From NCBI GenBank assembly GCA_963777755.1, contig CAVZSC010000035.1:186001-250000 (forward strand): a stretch of 64,000 nt of DNA, in the 5' to 3' direction. Made by a program: the position numbers and the translations under genes. The first letter of the stretch is position 1. Every line of letters starts with the position of its first letter. This stretch comes from DATFWC01 sp963777755. GTDB taxonomy: Bacteria > Pseudomonadota > Alphaproteobacteria > Rhizobiales > Xanthobacteraceae. The notes beneath the pieces are model-generated. The model was not told where the DNA came from and searched no databases. It saw only the letters and a program-made list of their open reading frames with translations. Below are positions 16,859 to 25,788 of the stretch, one piece after another.

Positions 16859-17722
16859 TCACGTCTCCCGCATGGTGCGCCGCTCGATCTCCAGGAGGCG
16901 CGGCAGGCCGCTCACCGTCATGGCGGTCTTCATCTCCGTCGCGACGCCGCCCGGACCGAGCAACGGGTCCATCGTCCCGTTCGCCAGGCACTCATACGAC
17001 TGCCGCACCGCCCGCACCATCGCCGCCAGCGCGCTTCCCGAGGAGGCCGCTAGGCGGTAGCCCAGGCCCGCGAGGTCGTGCGGCGCCAGCGGGAATTGCG
17101 CGAACCCGTCGGGCGGCGCGAACATCATCAGCGGCGGCGGCAGCCGCTCGCCGACGATGCGCAACTCCTCGGCGCTGCGCGTGTGCACGAACAGCAAGTC
17201 GGCGCCGGCCTTGTGAAACGCCTCGGCGCGGCGCAGCGCCTCGTCGAGATCGTGGACGCGGCGCGCATTGGTACGCGCGATGATGATGAAATCGGGGTTG
17301 GTCCGCGCCGCGCGCGCCTCCGCGATCTTCTTCAGCATGAGCTCGGTCGATACCAGGTGGTCGACCCCGTCATGGTGCTCGACCCGCCGCGGCAGCAGCT
17401 GATCCTCGATCTCGATGGCTGCCACGCCCGCCGCCTCGCACATGGCGACGGTGCGGTGCACGTGCACCGGGTCGCCGAAGCCGCCGCCGACGTCGAGCAC
17501 CACCGGCAGCCTGCAGACGGTACGCATGTCGACCACGACCTCGACCATCTCGGACACCGAGAGGTTCGCCTCGGTGACGCACTTGAGCCAGCCGAGCGAG
17601 CCGCCGCTGAGATAGACCGCCCGGAACCCGGCATCCTCGGCGAGCCGCGCCATGAGCGGGTTGAGCGCCAATGGAGCAACCACCAGTTCGGTGCCACCTA
17701 TCAGGCTTTTGAACGCCGCCAC
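16859..17722 (-). CDS. Isocitrate lyase/PEP mutase family protein
   Basis: A 287-residue TIM-barrel protein of the ICL/PEP mutase superfamily. It has VYLSGGSLGW near the N-terminus, the loop VVLDVGGGFGD near residues 82-92 and the metal-binding pair in IEIEDQ. The segment that carries the KKCGH catalytic Cys in lyases reads PRRVEHHDG here, so the Cys is absent; a mutase, hydrolase or diverged carboxylate enzyme is more likely than a classic lyase. I use the GTG at 17722, preceded by GGGGGAG. It is cotranscribed with the Bug gene and divergent from the von Willebrand gene 86 bp away. Confidence 0.85.
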   Translation of the reverse strand: MAAFKSLIGGTELVVAPLALNPLMARLAEDAGFRAVYLSGGSLGWLKCVTEANLSVSEMVEVVVDMRTVCRLPVVLDVGGGFGDPVHVHRTVAMCEAAGVAAIEIEDQLLPRRVEHHDGVDHLVSTELMLKKIAEARAARTNPDFIIIARTNARRVHDLDEALRRAEAFHKAGADLLFVHTRSAEELRIVGERLPPPLMMFAPPDGFAQFPLAPHDLAGLGYRLAASSGSALAAMVRAVRQSYECLANGTMDPLLGPGGVATEMKTAMTVSGLPRLLEIERRTMRET

Positions 17723-17808
17723 GCGAGCTCCCCCTGGATTGAAGCTTGTCCGGGCCTCACAATACGCCAGATGGCAGGAAGATACGCAACCCAAGCCAGG
17801 AGGGTCCG

Positions 17809-18528
17809 GTGGCGGAGCGAAGGACGTGCAAGTCATCGCGGCGACGGGCGCTCGGCTGGACGCTGGCGCTCATGCTCTCCTCTGTCCTGCCGGCGCCCGC
17901 CGCGGCGCAGACATCGGTCGACCTGCAGCTCGTGCTCGCCGTCGACACCTCCGGCAGCGTCAACCAGTACCGCTTCGACCTGCAGAAGCAGGGCTATGCG
18001 GCCGCCTTCCGCAACCCGCGCGTCCTCAAGGCGATCCGTTCCGGGATCGCCGGCGCGATCGCCATCACGGTGTTTCAGTGGACCGGGCCCGACCTGCAGA
18101 TCCAGGTGATCGACTGGACCATCGTGCACGACGCCCCCTCGGCCGAGAAGTTCGCGGCGGCGATCGAGGATACGCCGCGCCAGCTGTTCAGCGGCGGCAC
18201 CTCGGTCAGCGGCGCGATCGACTACGGCGCTTCGCTGCTGGCCAACAGCGCCGCACGCTTTCCCGGCGCGCGCCGGGTGATCGACGTGTCGGGGGACGGG
18301 TCCAACAATCGCGGCCGCCCGGCGGCGCTCGCCCGCGACGACGCGATCCGCGCCGGCATCACCGTCAACGGACTGCCGATCCTCGCGCTCGAACCGAATC
18401 TCGACCGCTACTACTGGGACAATGTGATCGGCGGTCCCGGCGCCTTCATGGTCACGGCACAGACGTTCGAGACGTTTGGCGAGGCCGTGCTCAAGAAGCT
18501 GATCACCGAGATCGCCGATGTGCGGTAG
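17809..18528 (+). CDS. DUF1194 exported von Willebrand factor A protein
   Basis: A 239-residue protein with a basic N-terminus (RRTCKSSRRRAL) and a signal peptide ending AAAQ, followed by a von Willebrand A domain with the metal-site motif DTSGSV near residues 46-51 and later SGGTSVSGAI and SGDGSNN. This matches DUF1194, a family common in Hyphomicrobiales and thought to be periplasmic; its role is unknown. The GTG at 17809 is chosen because AGGAGGG sits 4-5 nt upstream. It is convergent with the next membrane gene, 8 bp apart. Confidence 0.88.
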   Translation: MAERRTCKSSRRRALGWTLALMLSSVLPAPAAAQTSVDLQLVLAVDTSGSVNQYRFDLQKQGYAAAFRNPRVLKAIRSGIAGAIAITVFQWTGPDLQIQVIDWTIVHDAPSAEKFAAAIEDTPRQLFSGGTSVSGAIDYGASLLANSAARFPGARRVIDVSGDGSNNRGRPAALARDDAIRAGITVNGLPILALEPNLDRYYWDNVIGGPGAFMVTAQTFETFGEAVLKKLITEIADVR

Positions 18529-18536
18529 CCTTGCGG

Positions 18537-19133
18537 TCAGTTCCTGTCGCGGCGGCGCTGGGCGATATACAGCGCGAGCCAGTAGATCGCGCCGGCTCCG
18601 AAGAGGAGCGCGCCGCACAGGGATAGCGCATCAAACCGAGCGGACGTGAAGAGCGGCGGAAGCGCCGTGAGCGCGAACAGCGCGAGCGAGCTGAGGCCGA
18701 AGAACACGACGGACACGCGCGAGAGCACGGCGGCCTGGACCTGGAACATCGCGCCTCTCGTGATTCGTCGCGTGGTCGGGTGCAGGTCGGCGAGGATAGG
18801 ATGGAGCCTCCGGCAGAGGTAGGCATTGAACGCCGATCCCAGGATCAGCCCGGCGAGCAACGCCGCCACGAGCCGGGTGAACGGACCGTAGTCCTGCGCA
18901 GGCATTGCCGTGGGCATCATCATGCCGATGACCACGATGATCCCCACGAAGAGAAAGCGCCACGCCCGGCAAAACTCTGCGGCGAGCGCGCGCTTCTGCT
19001 CCTCGTCGACGAGGAAATATCGCCTGGGACCGAGCAGCCAAGGGTTTGGCGCACAGTACAGCCAGCCGTCCGGCAGGCGCCTGAATGAGAACTCTGCCAT
19101 TCGGTAGAACGGAGACCACCACCGGGTGCTCAT
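18537..19133 (-). CDS. Hypothetical membrane protein, four predicted helices
   Basis: A 198-residue protein with a soluble N-terminal part (residues 1-~58, rich in Trp and Arg) and hydrophobic segments near residues 60-78, 86-105, 135-160 and 170-190. No conserved enzyme motif is visible and I do not recognise the family. Arg-rich linkers such as RRLHPILADLHPTTRR lie between helices 2 and 3. The gene is solitary: convergent with the von Willebrand gene on one side and 154 bp from the Bug gene on the other. Confidence 0.7.
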   Translation of the reverse strand: MSTRWWSPFYRMAEFSFRRLPDGWLYCAPNPWLLGPRRYFLVDEEQKRALAAEFCRAWRFLFVGIIVVIGMMMPTAMPAQDYGPFTRLVAALLAGLILGSAFNAYLCRRLHPILADLHPTTRRITRGAMFQVQAAVLSRVSVVFFGLSSLALFALTALPPLFTSARFDALSLCGALLFGAGAIYWLALYIAQRRRDRN

Positions 19134-19287
19134 ATCGAACTCCTGGCGAAACCTGGAGCGCCGGAATCCGGGTCGCCCGCGCTCGCCTGTGCATGATTGG
19201 ACCGATCACCCAGATCACGCGACAAGCCGCCGCCCGACTGTGATCGCGATCACAGACGTCTTGCCTGGATTCAGCGCGGATGCCGGC

Positions 19288-20340
19288 TCACATCGAGCCT
19301 GCCAGCCCCATGCTCTTGAGAACGGCGCCCCACTTGGCCGTCTCGGCCTTGATGTAGCGCTCGGTTTCCGCGATCGGCGGCGGATCGAGCGGGATCAGGC
19401 CTAGACCCGATATGCGTTGCCGCATCTCCGGCGTAGCCATGGTCTCCTTCATCGCGGCGCTCAGCCGGTCGACGATCGACCGCGGCGTGCCGGCGCGGGC
19501 GACCAGGATGTGCCACGCCACCACTTCGAAATCGGCGACGCCCGAGGCTTCCGCGAATGTCGGAATGTCGGAGAGCGCAGGCAGGCGCTGCCGCGACGAT
19601 ACGGCAAGGGCGCGCAGCTTGCCGTCCTGGATGAGCCCACGCGACGCCCCGGCCTCGGCAAAGGCGAAATCGATATGGCCGGCGGCGATGTCCTGGATCG
19701 ACTGCGGACTGTTGCGGTAGGGGACGTGATTCAGCTGAAGCCCGAAGCGTTGCCTCATCAATTCGACGGCGTAGTGCGCGACCCCGCCGCCCGCTGGCGA
19801 GCTGTAGCTCAGCGGGGCCTGCCGTTTCGCGGCATACTCGAGGAATTCGCCCACGGACTTGACCGGCAGGGACGGGTTGACGACCAGAATGAATGGCGCC
19901 GTCAGGTAATGGGAGATCGGCAGTAGATCTCGCTCGGGCTCGTACGGCAGTTGCCGATAGAGCGTCTGATTGACGGACAGCGGGCCGGGCGTCGCCACCA
20001 GCAGGGTGTGGCCGTCGGCCGGCGCCCCGATCACCGACTGCACCGCCAGGATCATCCCGCCGCCGGGCTTGTTTTCGACAATGACCGGTCGGCCGAGGCT
20101 CGCCGCGAGCTTCTCGCCGTAGAGACGCGCGATCGTGTCGATGCCGGTGCCGGCGGCCAGCGGCACGACGATCGTCACGGTCTTGGACGGATAGTCCTGC
20201 GCCCAGGAAGGCGTCACAGCGAACGTGGCGAGTGCCAGCACCCGCCACGTGTGCGGCGCCAGGAGGCGCCAGATTGATCCGCCCGGCCGAGCGTCACGCC
20301 GGCCGGGCTTGCCCCGCCGGGTGCTATCGGCTCGCGGCAC
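19288..20340 (-). CDS. Bug family solute-binding protein
   Basis: A Bug protein of up to 350 residues with the family landmarks DYPSKTVTIVVPLAAGTG, ENKPGGG and ADGHTLLV. The signal peptide region is AFAVTPSWA-like, preceded by a long basic stretch, so the exact start is uncertain; the GTG at 20340 overlaps the upstream gene by 17 bp and is the longest choice. It is the last gene of a six-gene minus-strand run (ACT, PFL-family, amidohydrolase, two propellers, Bug). It would bind a carboxylate ligand in the periplasm that the operon processes. Confidence 0.86.
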   Translation of the reverse strand: MPRADSTRRGKPGRRDARPGGSIWRLLAPHTWRVLALATFAVTPSWAQDYPSKTVTIVVPLAAGTGIDTIARLYGEKLAASLGRPVIVENKPGGGMILAVQSVIGAPADGHTLLVATPGPLSVNQTLYRQLPYEPERDLLPISHYLTAPFILVVNPSLPVKSVGEFLEYAAKRQAPLSYSSPAGGGVAHYAVELMRQRFGLQLNHVPYRNSPQSIQDIAAGHIDFAFAEAGASRGLIQDGKLRALAVSSRQRLPALSDIPTFAEASGVADFEVVAWHILVARAGTPRSIVDRLSAAMKETMATPEMRQRISGLGLIPLDPPPIAETERYIKAETAKWGAVLKSMGLAGSM

Positions 20341-21583
20341 GGCGCTGCGGCGTCACCTGCATGATCCGGTTGGTGCTGCTCTGGTGGATCAGGATGTTGC
20401 CTTCCCGCGTCGCCCGCATGTGGCGGATGATGCCAGCATAGACACCGCCCGACGGGATAGCCCAGCTCTGGAACGTCTCGGTCTTGGGGTCGAAACGCAC
20501 CAGCGGGTCCGGCCGCATGCCCAACTCGTTGTACCAGACGATGCCGTCGACGACGACTATGGCGTAAGGGTGAGACTTGGGACCGCTGGGCGAAGCCCAC
20601 TCCTTGATCTCGCCGGTCTTCGGATTGTAGCGGCCGAGCTGGCCGCGCCCCGAGTTCACGTACCAGATCATGCCGTCCTCGGCGATGTCGAGACGCCGTA
20701 CGGTCGTCCCCTCGAGCGGCAGCTTCACTTCCGTCAGTGCCATCGTGGCGGGATCGATCTTGTACAGGCAGGGACGGCCGTTGCAGGCGAACCACGGTGC
20801 GCCGTCGGCGTCGATCTTGATGCCGTAGGGTTTCGAGTTGGGCGTCGCCAGGGTCACCAGCTTGATATCGCCCGTTGCAGGGTCGAGCCGGCCCACCATG
20901 TTGCTGTTCTGCAGGGTGAACCACAGGATCCCCTTCTTGTCGAACACCGCGGTGTGTGGGTCCTTGGCGGCCGGATCGGGCATCTTGTACTCGGTGATCT
21001 TGCCGGTCGCCGGATCGACCTTGCCGATCGTTCCGTTCATGTTGCCCGTGTACCAGGCCATGCCCTTGTCATCGAGCCACACCGAGTGCGGCTTCGCCAT
21101 GGGCGGCAGGGGGTATTCCCTCATCTCGCCGGTCGCCGGATTGAGCCGTCCGATCAGGTTGCCGAATTGCCCGGCCCACCAGATCGACCCGTCGTCCGCC
21201 TGAACCGGATCGCGCGAGCGCTGGCCCAGCGTCGGCGTCACCCATTCCTTGAACGTGATCTCGGTGCTGCCGGGGATCAGCTTGGGCGCGCGCTTGGTGT
21301 TGGGCGGGAAATTCGCCGCCAGGTATTGGTTGATCTCGTTGTGCTGCTCGGGCGTCGGCCGCAAATCGATCATCGTGCCGACGATCTCCTTCCAGCCGTC
21401 CAGCGTGTAGCCGGAGCTCTGGGTGATCATATTGGTCTGATGACATGCGGTGCACACCCCGCTGACCAGCTCCTTGCCCTTGCCTTCGGGCAAGGCAGCG
21501 GCCTGATTTTGCGCCTGGGCGGCGAACGGGACAGCGAGGAAAACGGCGGCAGCCATCGGGAGTGCAAAAGCTGATCTGGGCAT
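20324..21583 (-). CDS. Exported cytochrome c - Vgb-like beta-propeller fusion
   Basis: A 419-residue exported protein. The signal peptide is ~24 residues (ends AAQA). A cytochrome c-like module carries one haem site, CTACH, near residues 43-47, with Met candidates in NMITQSSG and TMIDLRP. A long propeller with repeated GRLNPATGE, GKVDPATGK and GRLDPATGD blades follows, as in virginiamycin B lyase/streptogramin lyase family proteins. The haem module argues for a periplasmic redox enzyme, not antibiotic resistance. The ATG at 21583 has AAAGGTGG upstream. It is 56 bp after another secreted propeller gene. Confidence 0.85.
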   Translation of the reverse strand: MPRSAFALPMAAAVFLAVPFAAQAQNQAAALPEGKGKELVSGVCTACHQTNMITQSSGYTLDGWKEIVGTMIDLRPTPEQHNEINQYLAANFPPNTKRAPKLIPGSTEITFKEWVTPTLGQRSRDPVQADDGSIWWAGQFGNLIGRLNPATGEMREYPLPPMAKPHSVWLDDKGMAWYTGNMNGTIGKVDPATGKITEYKMPDPAAKDPHTAVFDKKGILWFTLQNSNMVGRLDPATGDIKLVTLATPNSKPYGIKIDADGAPWFACNGRPCLYKIDPATMALTEVKLPLEGTTVRRLDIAEDGMIWYVNSGRGQLGRYNPKTGEIKEWASPSGPKSHPYAIVVVDGIVWYNELGMRPDPLVRFDPKTETFQSWAIPSGGVYAGIIRHMRATREGNILIHQSSTNRIMQVTPQRRAASR

Positions 21584-21639
21584 TGTCCACCTTTCGGTCC
21601 GAAAATCACGGCAAGTATACGCAAGGCACACGGAGGGCG

Positions 21640-22722
21640 CTACTGGACGATTCGGAACTTCTGAATCCGCCGGCCCCAATCGGTTTCCGCCACGTAGATG
21701 CTGCCCTGGGAGTCGACCGCGATCGTGTGGCCGTGGGTGAAATTGCCGACCTGGTGTCCGGGCCGGCCAAAGCTCGACAGGATCTTGCCGCTCGCGTGGT
21801 CGACCGTGTGCACCTGCTCGGTGCCGCCGTCCATGACGTACATGAGCTTCTGCTCGCGGTCGGGCGAGAAGGCGACCCACCACGCCGTGCCCCGCTTGTC
21901 AGGCAGCTTTCCTGACCGGTTGGGGATCGCGATGTTGCGCACGAATGTGCCGTCCTTGCGGAACACCTGGACCCGGTTGCCCTGGCGGTCGCACACATAG
22001 ATGAGACCTTCGTTGCTCATGGCGATGCAATGCACGACCTGGGCGAACACGCCGGGCACCGCATTCTGCGTTTCCTCGTCAGTCGCCTGCCGGCCCCACT
22101 GGCGCAGGAACTTGCCCTCCTTGTCGAACACCACCACGCGGCGGTTGCCGTAGCCGTCCGCCACGTAGATGTCGCCGTTGCCGGGATCGATGACGATCGC
22201 CGCCGGCATGTGGAGCTTGTCCTTGGCGGCGTTGAGACCGGCGCCGCGCCGGGTGCCGTCGGCCGAATCGAACTGGCCGCGCTGCCCGATCTGCAGCAGG
22301 AGCTTTGCGTCGGGGCCGTATTTCTGGATCATCGCGTCGCCGTTGCCCGCCACCCAGACGTTGCCGCCGCGATCGACGAAGCAGCCGTGGATCGACCCCG
22401 GCACCGTGGTCTGGTCGCCCCACGAGGCGATCACGTCGCCGGCTGCACTGAACTTGATGATCGACGGCGCCGACGTCGAGGTTTCCTTCTCCTCGTCGGT
22501 GATGTCGCGGCGGTTGACGACATAGACGTTGTCCTGCGCGGCATCCATGCACACGCCGCCGAGCCGGCCGGTGATCCAGTCTCCTGGCAGGTCCTTGGGC
22601 CAGGTGGCGTCGACCGCGAATTTCGGCGCCGGTGGCACCGGCGCCTGCTGGGCTGCCGCCGCCGACGCGACGAACGCCAGACCGAGCGCCACCGCCGGCC
22701 CGACGAGGTGAGCCAATCCCAT
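21640..22722 (-). CDS. Exported NHL-repeat six-bladed propeller protein
   Basis: A 360-residue secreted beta-propeller. The signal peptide ends ASAAAAQ near residue 25. NHL-type blades are visible, for example GDIYVADGYGNRRVVVFD, GLIYVCDRQGNRVQVF and GSIYVAETDWGRRIQKF, resembling peptidylglycine monooxygenase-like propellers. No catalytic motif is evident; it could bind a ligand or form a redox scaffold with the haem propeller coded next. AGGAGG precedes the ATG at 22722 by 7 nt. It starts 11 bp after the amidohydrolase stop. Confidence 0.86.
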   Translation of the reverse strand: MGLAHLVGPAVALGLAFVASAAAAQQAPVPPAPKFAVDATWPKDLPGDWITGRLGGVCMDAAQDNVYVVNRRDITDEEKETSTSAPSIIKFSAAGDVIASWGDQTTVPGSIHGCFVDRGGNVWVAGNGDAMIQKYGPDAKLLLQIGQRGQFDSADGTRRGAGLNAAKDKLHMPAAIVIDPGNGDIYVADGYGNRRVVVFDKEGKFLRQWGRQATDEETQNAVPGVFAQVVHCIAMSNEGLIYVCDRQGNRVQVFRKDGTFVRNIAIPNRSGKLPDKRGTAWWVAFSPDREQKLMYVMDGGTEQVHTVDHASGKILSSFGRPGHQVGNFTHGHTIAVDSQGSIYVAETDWGRRIQKFRIVQ

Positions 22723-22733
22723 GACGTTCCCTC

Positions 22734-23987
22734 CTATTCGAATTTCCGCCCGCCGAGATAGACGGCTTCCATTGTGCGCATGTTGGCGATGTCGTCGAGC
22801 GGGTTCTTCGCCACCACCAGGAGGTCCGCCGCCTTGCCTTTGGCGAGCGTGCCGAAATCCTTGTCGATCCCGAGCGCTTCGGCGTTGTTCTTCGAGAACG
22901 ACTGGATGACCTGCATCGGCGTCAGCCCGGCGGCGATCATCAGCTCCATCTGGCGATGCTCGAAGAAGCCCTGGACGAAGAAGCGCTCGGACGCTCCCCC
23001 CGAGTCGGTGCCGAAGCCGAGGCGAACGCCGGCGTCGGACAAGCGCTTGACGTTCGCCTTGTCCTGCTCGAACGCCCGCGTCAGGCGGGCGCGCGCCGGA
23101 TCGTTCGCGAGCGTCGCGAGCTTCTTGTCGAGGTCCGCCGTCTGGGCCGCGGTGAGCCCCTTGGTGAAGAACGGATTGTCGGTCGCCCCGCCGCCGGCGC
23201 GGAACATCCCCTCCTCGCGCGCGAGCGTGGAGATCACCGACACGTTGCGCGCCTTGAGCGTGGCGAGGAAATCCGCCGGGATGTCCTGGTCGCGCACGTT
23301 GTGCACCAGCAGGTTCACGCCCTCCTCGACCGCCATCCGGGCGTCGACCAGCTCCACGATGTGCGCCATGGTCGGCTTGCCGTGCCGGCGCGCCTGGTCG
23401 AACACGGCAGAGACGAACTCGCGCGTCAGCTTCGGGTGGCGGCCGCCCTGGGCGTCGATCCACACCTTGACGAAGTCTGCCCCATTGGCAGCGATCTCGT
23501 CGACCTTCTGTCGCGCCGCCTCCGGAGTCTTGTAGTCGGACCCGCCCGATTCGAGAGTCGTGAAGCGGTATTTCACGGTGAGGATGCGCGCGCCGCGCAA
23601 ATCGCCCGCCTTCTGCCGCGCCTTGTAGTCGACGATGTCGTCCGGATCGGCCGCCATGCTGGTCGTCGTGGTCACGCCGTAGAGCGCATATTGGCGCAGC
23701 TGCCGGTCGCGCGGCGCCGGGCCCACATGGCCATGCCCGTTGATGATCCCGGGCACGACGAACTTTCCGGCGAGATCGACGACCGTGGCGCCCGCCGGCG
23801 CCGGAGTTGCGGATCCCGGGCCGAGGTCGCGAATCCGGCCATTCTCCATCACGATCGTGATGTTGCCCTGCGGCGCCGCCCCGCTCCCGTCGATCAGCGT
23901 GGCGTTAGTCAATGCGGTGACTTGCGCGGCGGCCTCACCGATCGACAGCAAAGTGACGGCAACGATCGCAAAGCCGGCGGCGCGCAT
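22734..23987 (-). CDS. Exported amidohydrolase family protein
   Basis: A 417-residue metal-dependent hydrolase with a signal peptide (residues 1-22). Amidohydrolase landmarks are all present: GHGHVG near residues 84-89 for the first metal ligands, FVKVWID for the bridging Lys, MAHIVE and LLVHNVRD for the later His ligands, GTDSGG for the catalytic Asp, and a C-terminal GKAADLLVV block. Imidazolonepropionase- or prolidase-like exported members act on cyclic amides and peptides; the substrate here is unknown. It lies between a PFL-family gene and two secreted propellers in one operon. Confidence 0.9.
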   Translation of the reverse strand: MRAAGFAIVAVTLLSIGEAAAQVTALTNATLIDGSGAAPQGNITIVMENGRIRDLGPGSATPAPAGATVVDLAGKFVVPGIINGHGHVGPAPRDRQLRQYALYGVTTTTSMAADPDDIVDYKARQKAGDLRGARILTVKYRFTTLESGGSDYKTPEAARQKVDEIAANGADFVKVWIDAQGGRHPKLTREFVSAVFDQARRHGKPTMAHIVELVDARMAVEEGVNLLVHNVRDQDIPADFLATLKARNVSVISTLAREEGMFRAGGGATDNPFFTKGLTAAQTADLDKKLATLANDPARARLTRAFEQDKANVKRLSDAGVRLGFGTDSGGASERFFVQGFFEHRQMELMIAAGLTPMQVIQSFSKNNAEALGIDKDFGTLAKGKAADLLVVAKNPLDDIANMRTMEAVYLGGRKFE

Positions 23988-24032
23988 CGGACCTCCCCAG
24001 AGTTTCTACCGCCATTAAAGCACACCCGGTCC

Positions 24033-25403
24033 TCAGTTGTTCAGCGCCTGCAGCGGGGCCGGGATGCGTCCGCCGCGCGCGACGAACCGCTGGCTGGAGC
24101 GCGGGTTCACCGGGATGATGCGGGCGTGCCCGAGCAGGCCGCCGAATTCCACCAGCTCGCCGGTGCTTTTTCCCGCGACCGGGATGACGCGCACCGCCGT
24201 GGTCTTGCGGTTGATCATGCCGATCGCCGCCTCGTCGGCGATGATCGCCGCGAGCGTCTCGGCTGGCGTGTCGCCCGGCAACGCCACCATGTCGAGGCCG
24301 ACCGAGCACACCGCCGTCATCGCCTCGAGCTTGTCGAGCGAGAGCTCGCCCGCTTCGGCCGCCTCGATCATCCCCTCGTCCTCGGACACCGGGATGAAGG
24401 CGCCCGACAGGCCTCCCACGTGGCTCGACGCCATGGCGCCGCCCTTCTTCACCGCGTCGTTGAGGAGCGCCAGCGCCGCCGTCGAGCCGTGCGTGCCGAC
24501 CCGCTCGAGTCCCATCGCCTCGATGATGCGGGCAACGCTGTCGCCGCTCGCCGGCGTCGGCGCGAGCGACAGGTCGACGATGCCGAACGGAACGCCGAGC
24601 CGCGCCGAGGCGGTGCGCCCGACCAGCTCGCCGGCGCGCGTGATCTTGAACGCCATGCGCTTGATGATCGAGGCGAGCGTGCCGAAATCGACATCGGCAG
24701 CGCTCTCGAGCGCGCGCAGTACGACGCCGGGGCCGCTGATGCCCACATTGAGCACGCAGTCCGGCTCGCCGGGTCCATGCGAGGCGCCGGCCATGAACGG
24801 GTTGTCCTGCACGGCGTTGCAGAACACGACCAGCTTGGCGCAGCCAATCGAGCCGGCGTCCGCCGTGAGCGCGGCGGTCTCCCGGATAGTGCGGCCCATC
24901 TGGGCGATCGCGTCCATGTTCAGGCCGGCGCGGGTCGAGCCGACATTGACCGACGCGCACACGCGCTTCGTTTCCGCCAGCGCCCGCGGCAGCGCCGCGA
25001 TCAGGTTCGCGTCGCCCGCCGTCATGCCCTTCTCGACGTGGGCGGAGAAGCCGCCGATGAAATCGATCCCCACCGCCTCGGCTGCGGCATCGAGCGTGCG
25101 TGCGATCCGCACGAAGTCGTCCGCGCTCGCCGCCCCCGCGATCCAGGCGACCGACGTCACGGCGATGCGGTTGTTGATGATCGGCACGCCGAACTCCTGG
25201 CCGATCTCCCGGCTCACCCGCGTCAGGTCGGCCGCCTTGGTGGTGATCTTGCGGTAGAGGTTGTCGCACAGGCGGCCGACGTCCTCGCTCACGCAGTCGA
25301 ACAGGCTGATGCCCATGGTGATGGTGCGGATGTCGAGGCGCTCGACCTGCACCATCTCGATGGTCTCGATGATCTCGTCGGCCGAAAAGTGCAGCGTGCG
25401 CAT
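24033..25403 (-). CDS. PFL family protein (DUF711, UPF0210)
   Basis: A 456-residue cytoplasmic protein of the DUF711 family, which is structurally related to pyruvate formate-lyase but lacks a known activity. Typical blocks are ITMGISLFDCVSEDV near residues 29-43, GGFSAHVEKGM, VCASVNVGSTRAGLN near 152-166, and GLSGAFIPVSEDEGM near 326-340. It is paired with an ACT-domain protein coded 19 bp upstream, an arrangement widely conserved for this family and suggestive of amino-acid control. It is the second gene of the six-gene run. Confidence 0.92.
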   Translation of the reverse strand: MRTLHFSADEIIETIEMVQVERLDIRTITMGISLFDCVSEDVGRLCDNLYRKITTKAADLTRVSREIGQEFGVPIINNRIAVTSVAWIAGAASADDFVRIARTLDAAAEAVGIDFIGGFSAHVEKGMTAGDANLIAALPRALAETKRVCASVNVGSTRAGLNMDAIAQMGRTIRETAALTADAGSIGCAKLVVFCNAVQDNPFMAGASHGPGEPDCVLNVGISGPGVVLRALESAADVDFGTLASIIKRMAFKITRAGELVGRTASARLGVPFGIVDLSLAPTPASGDSVARIIEAMGLERVGTHGSTAALALLNDAVKKGGAMASSHVGGLSGAFIPVSEDEGMIEAAEAGELSLDKLEAMTAVCSVGLDMVALPGDTPAETLAAIIADEAAIGMINRKTTAVRVIPVAGKSTGELVEFGGLLGHARIIPVNPRSSQRFVARGGRIPAPLQALNN

Positions 25404-25422
25404 GCGGGACCGCCGTCCTGGC

Positions 25423-25737
25423 TCAGATGCGATGCATCGCCTTGAAGATGTCCTCGCGCTGGATCTCCACCTGCACGCCGAGCTCTGCGCCCTTCGCCTT
25501 CAGGCGCCCGCTCAGGTCCTCGAACGGCAGGCGCGATCCGGCGAGATCGACCATCATGATCATGGTGAAGAACTCGCGCATCACCGACTGCGTGATGTCG
25601 AGAATGTTGACGTTCGCCTCGGCCAGGACGTTGGCGATGCCGGCGATGATGCCGACGCGATCCGCCCCGATGATGGTCACGAGCGCGCGCCCGGAGGTGG
25701 GTGCCGATCGATCGGCGGTGCTGTCGGACGCGGTCAT
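25423..25737 (-). CDS. ACT domain-containing protein (UPF0237)
   Basis: A 104-residue ACT-domain protein. The ACT signature is LVTIIGADRVGIIAGIANVLAEANVNI near residues 19-45, followed by the second strand FFTMIMMVDL. ACT modules bind amino acids and regulate partner proteins; UPF0237 members almost always pair with PFL-family proteins, as here (19 bp apart). I use the ATG at 25737, which leaves a short Ser/Thr-rich lead before the domain. First gene of the six-gene operon. Confidence 0.9.
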   Translation of the reverse strand: MTASDSTADRSAPTSGRALVTIIGADRVGIIAGIANVLAEANVNILDITQSVMREFFTMIMMVDLAGSRLPFEDLSGRLKAKGAELGVQVEIQREDIFKAMHRI

Positions 25738-25788
25738 GGCTCGACCTGGTTGCTGTCGGGACGTTATCGGCATCGTGCGATAGCGAAG

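Noticed and set aside
20324..21583. Virginiamycin B lyase as an antibiotic resistance gene
   Set aside because: The protein is exported, carries a haem site and sits in a metabolic operon; resistance is not supported.
22956..25445. 829-codon plus-strand frame
   Set aside because: Antisense shadow of the amidohydrolase and PFL-family genes; Arg/Ala-rich low-complexity translation with no domain.
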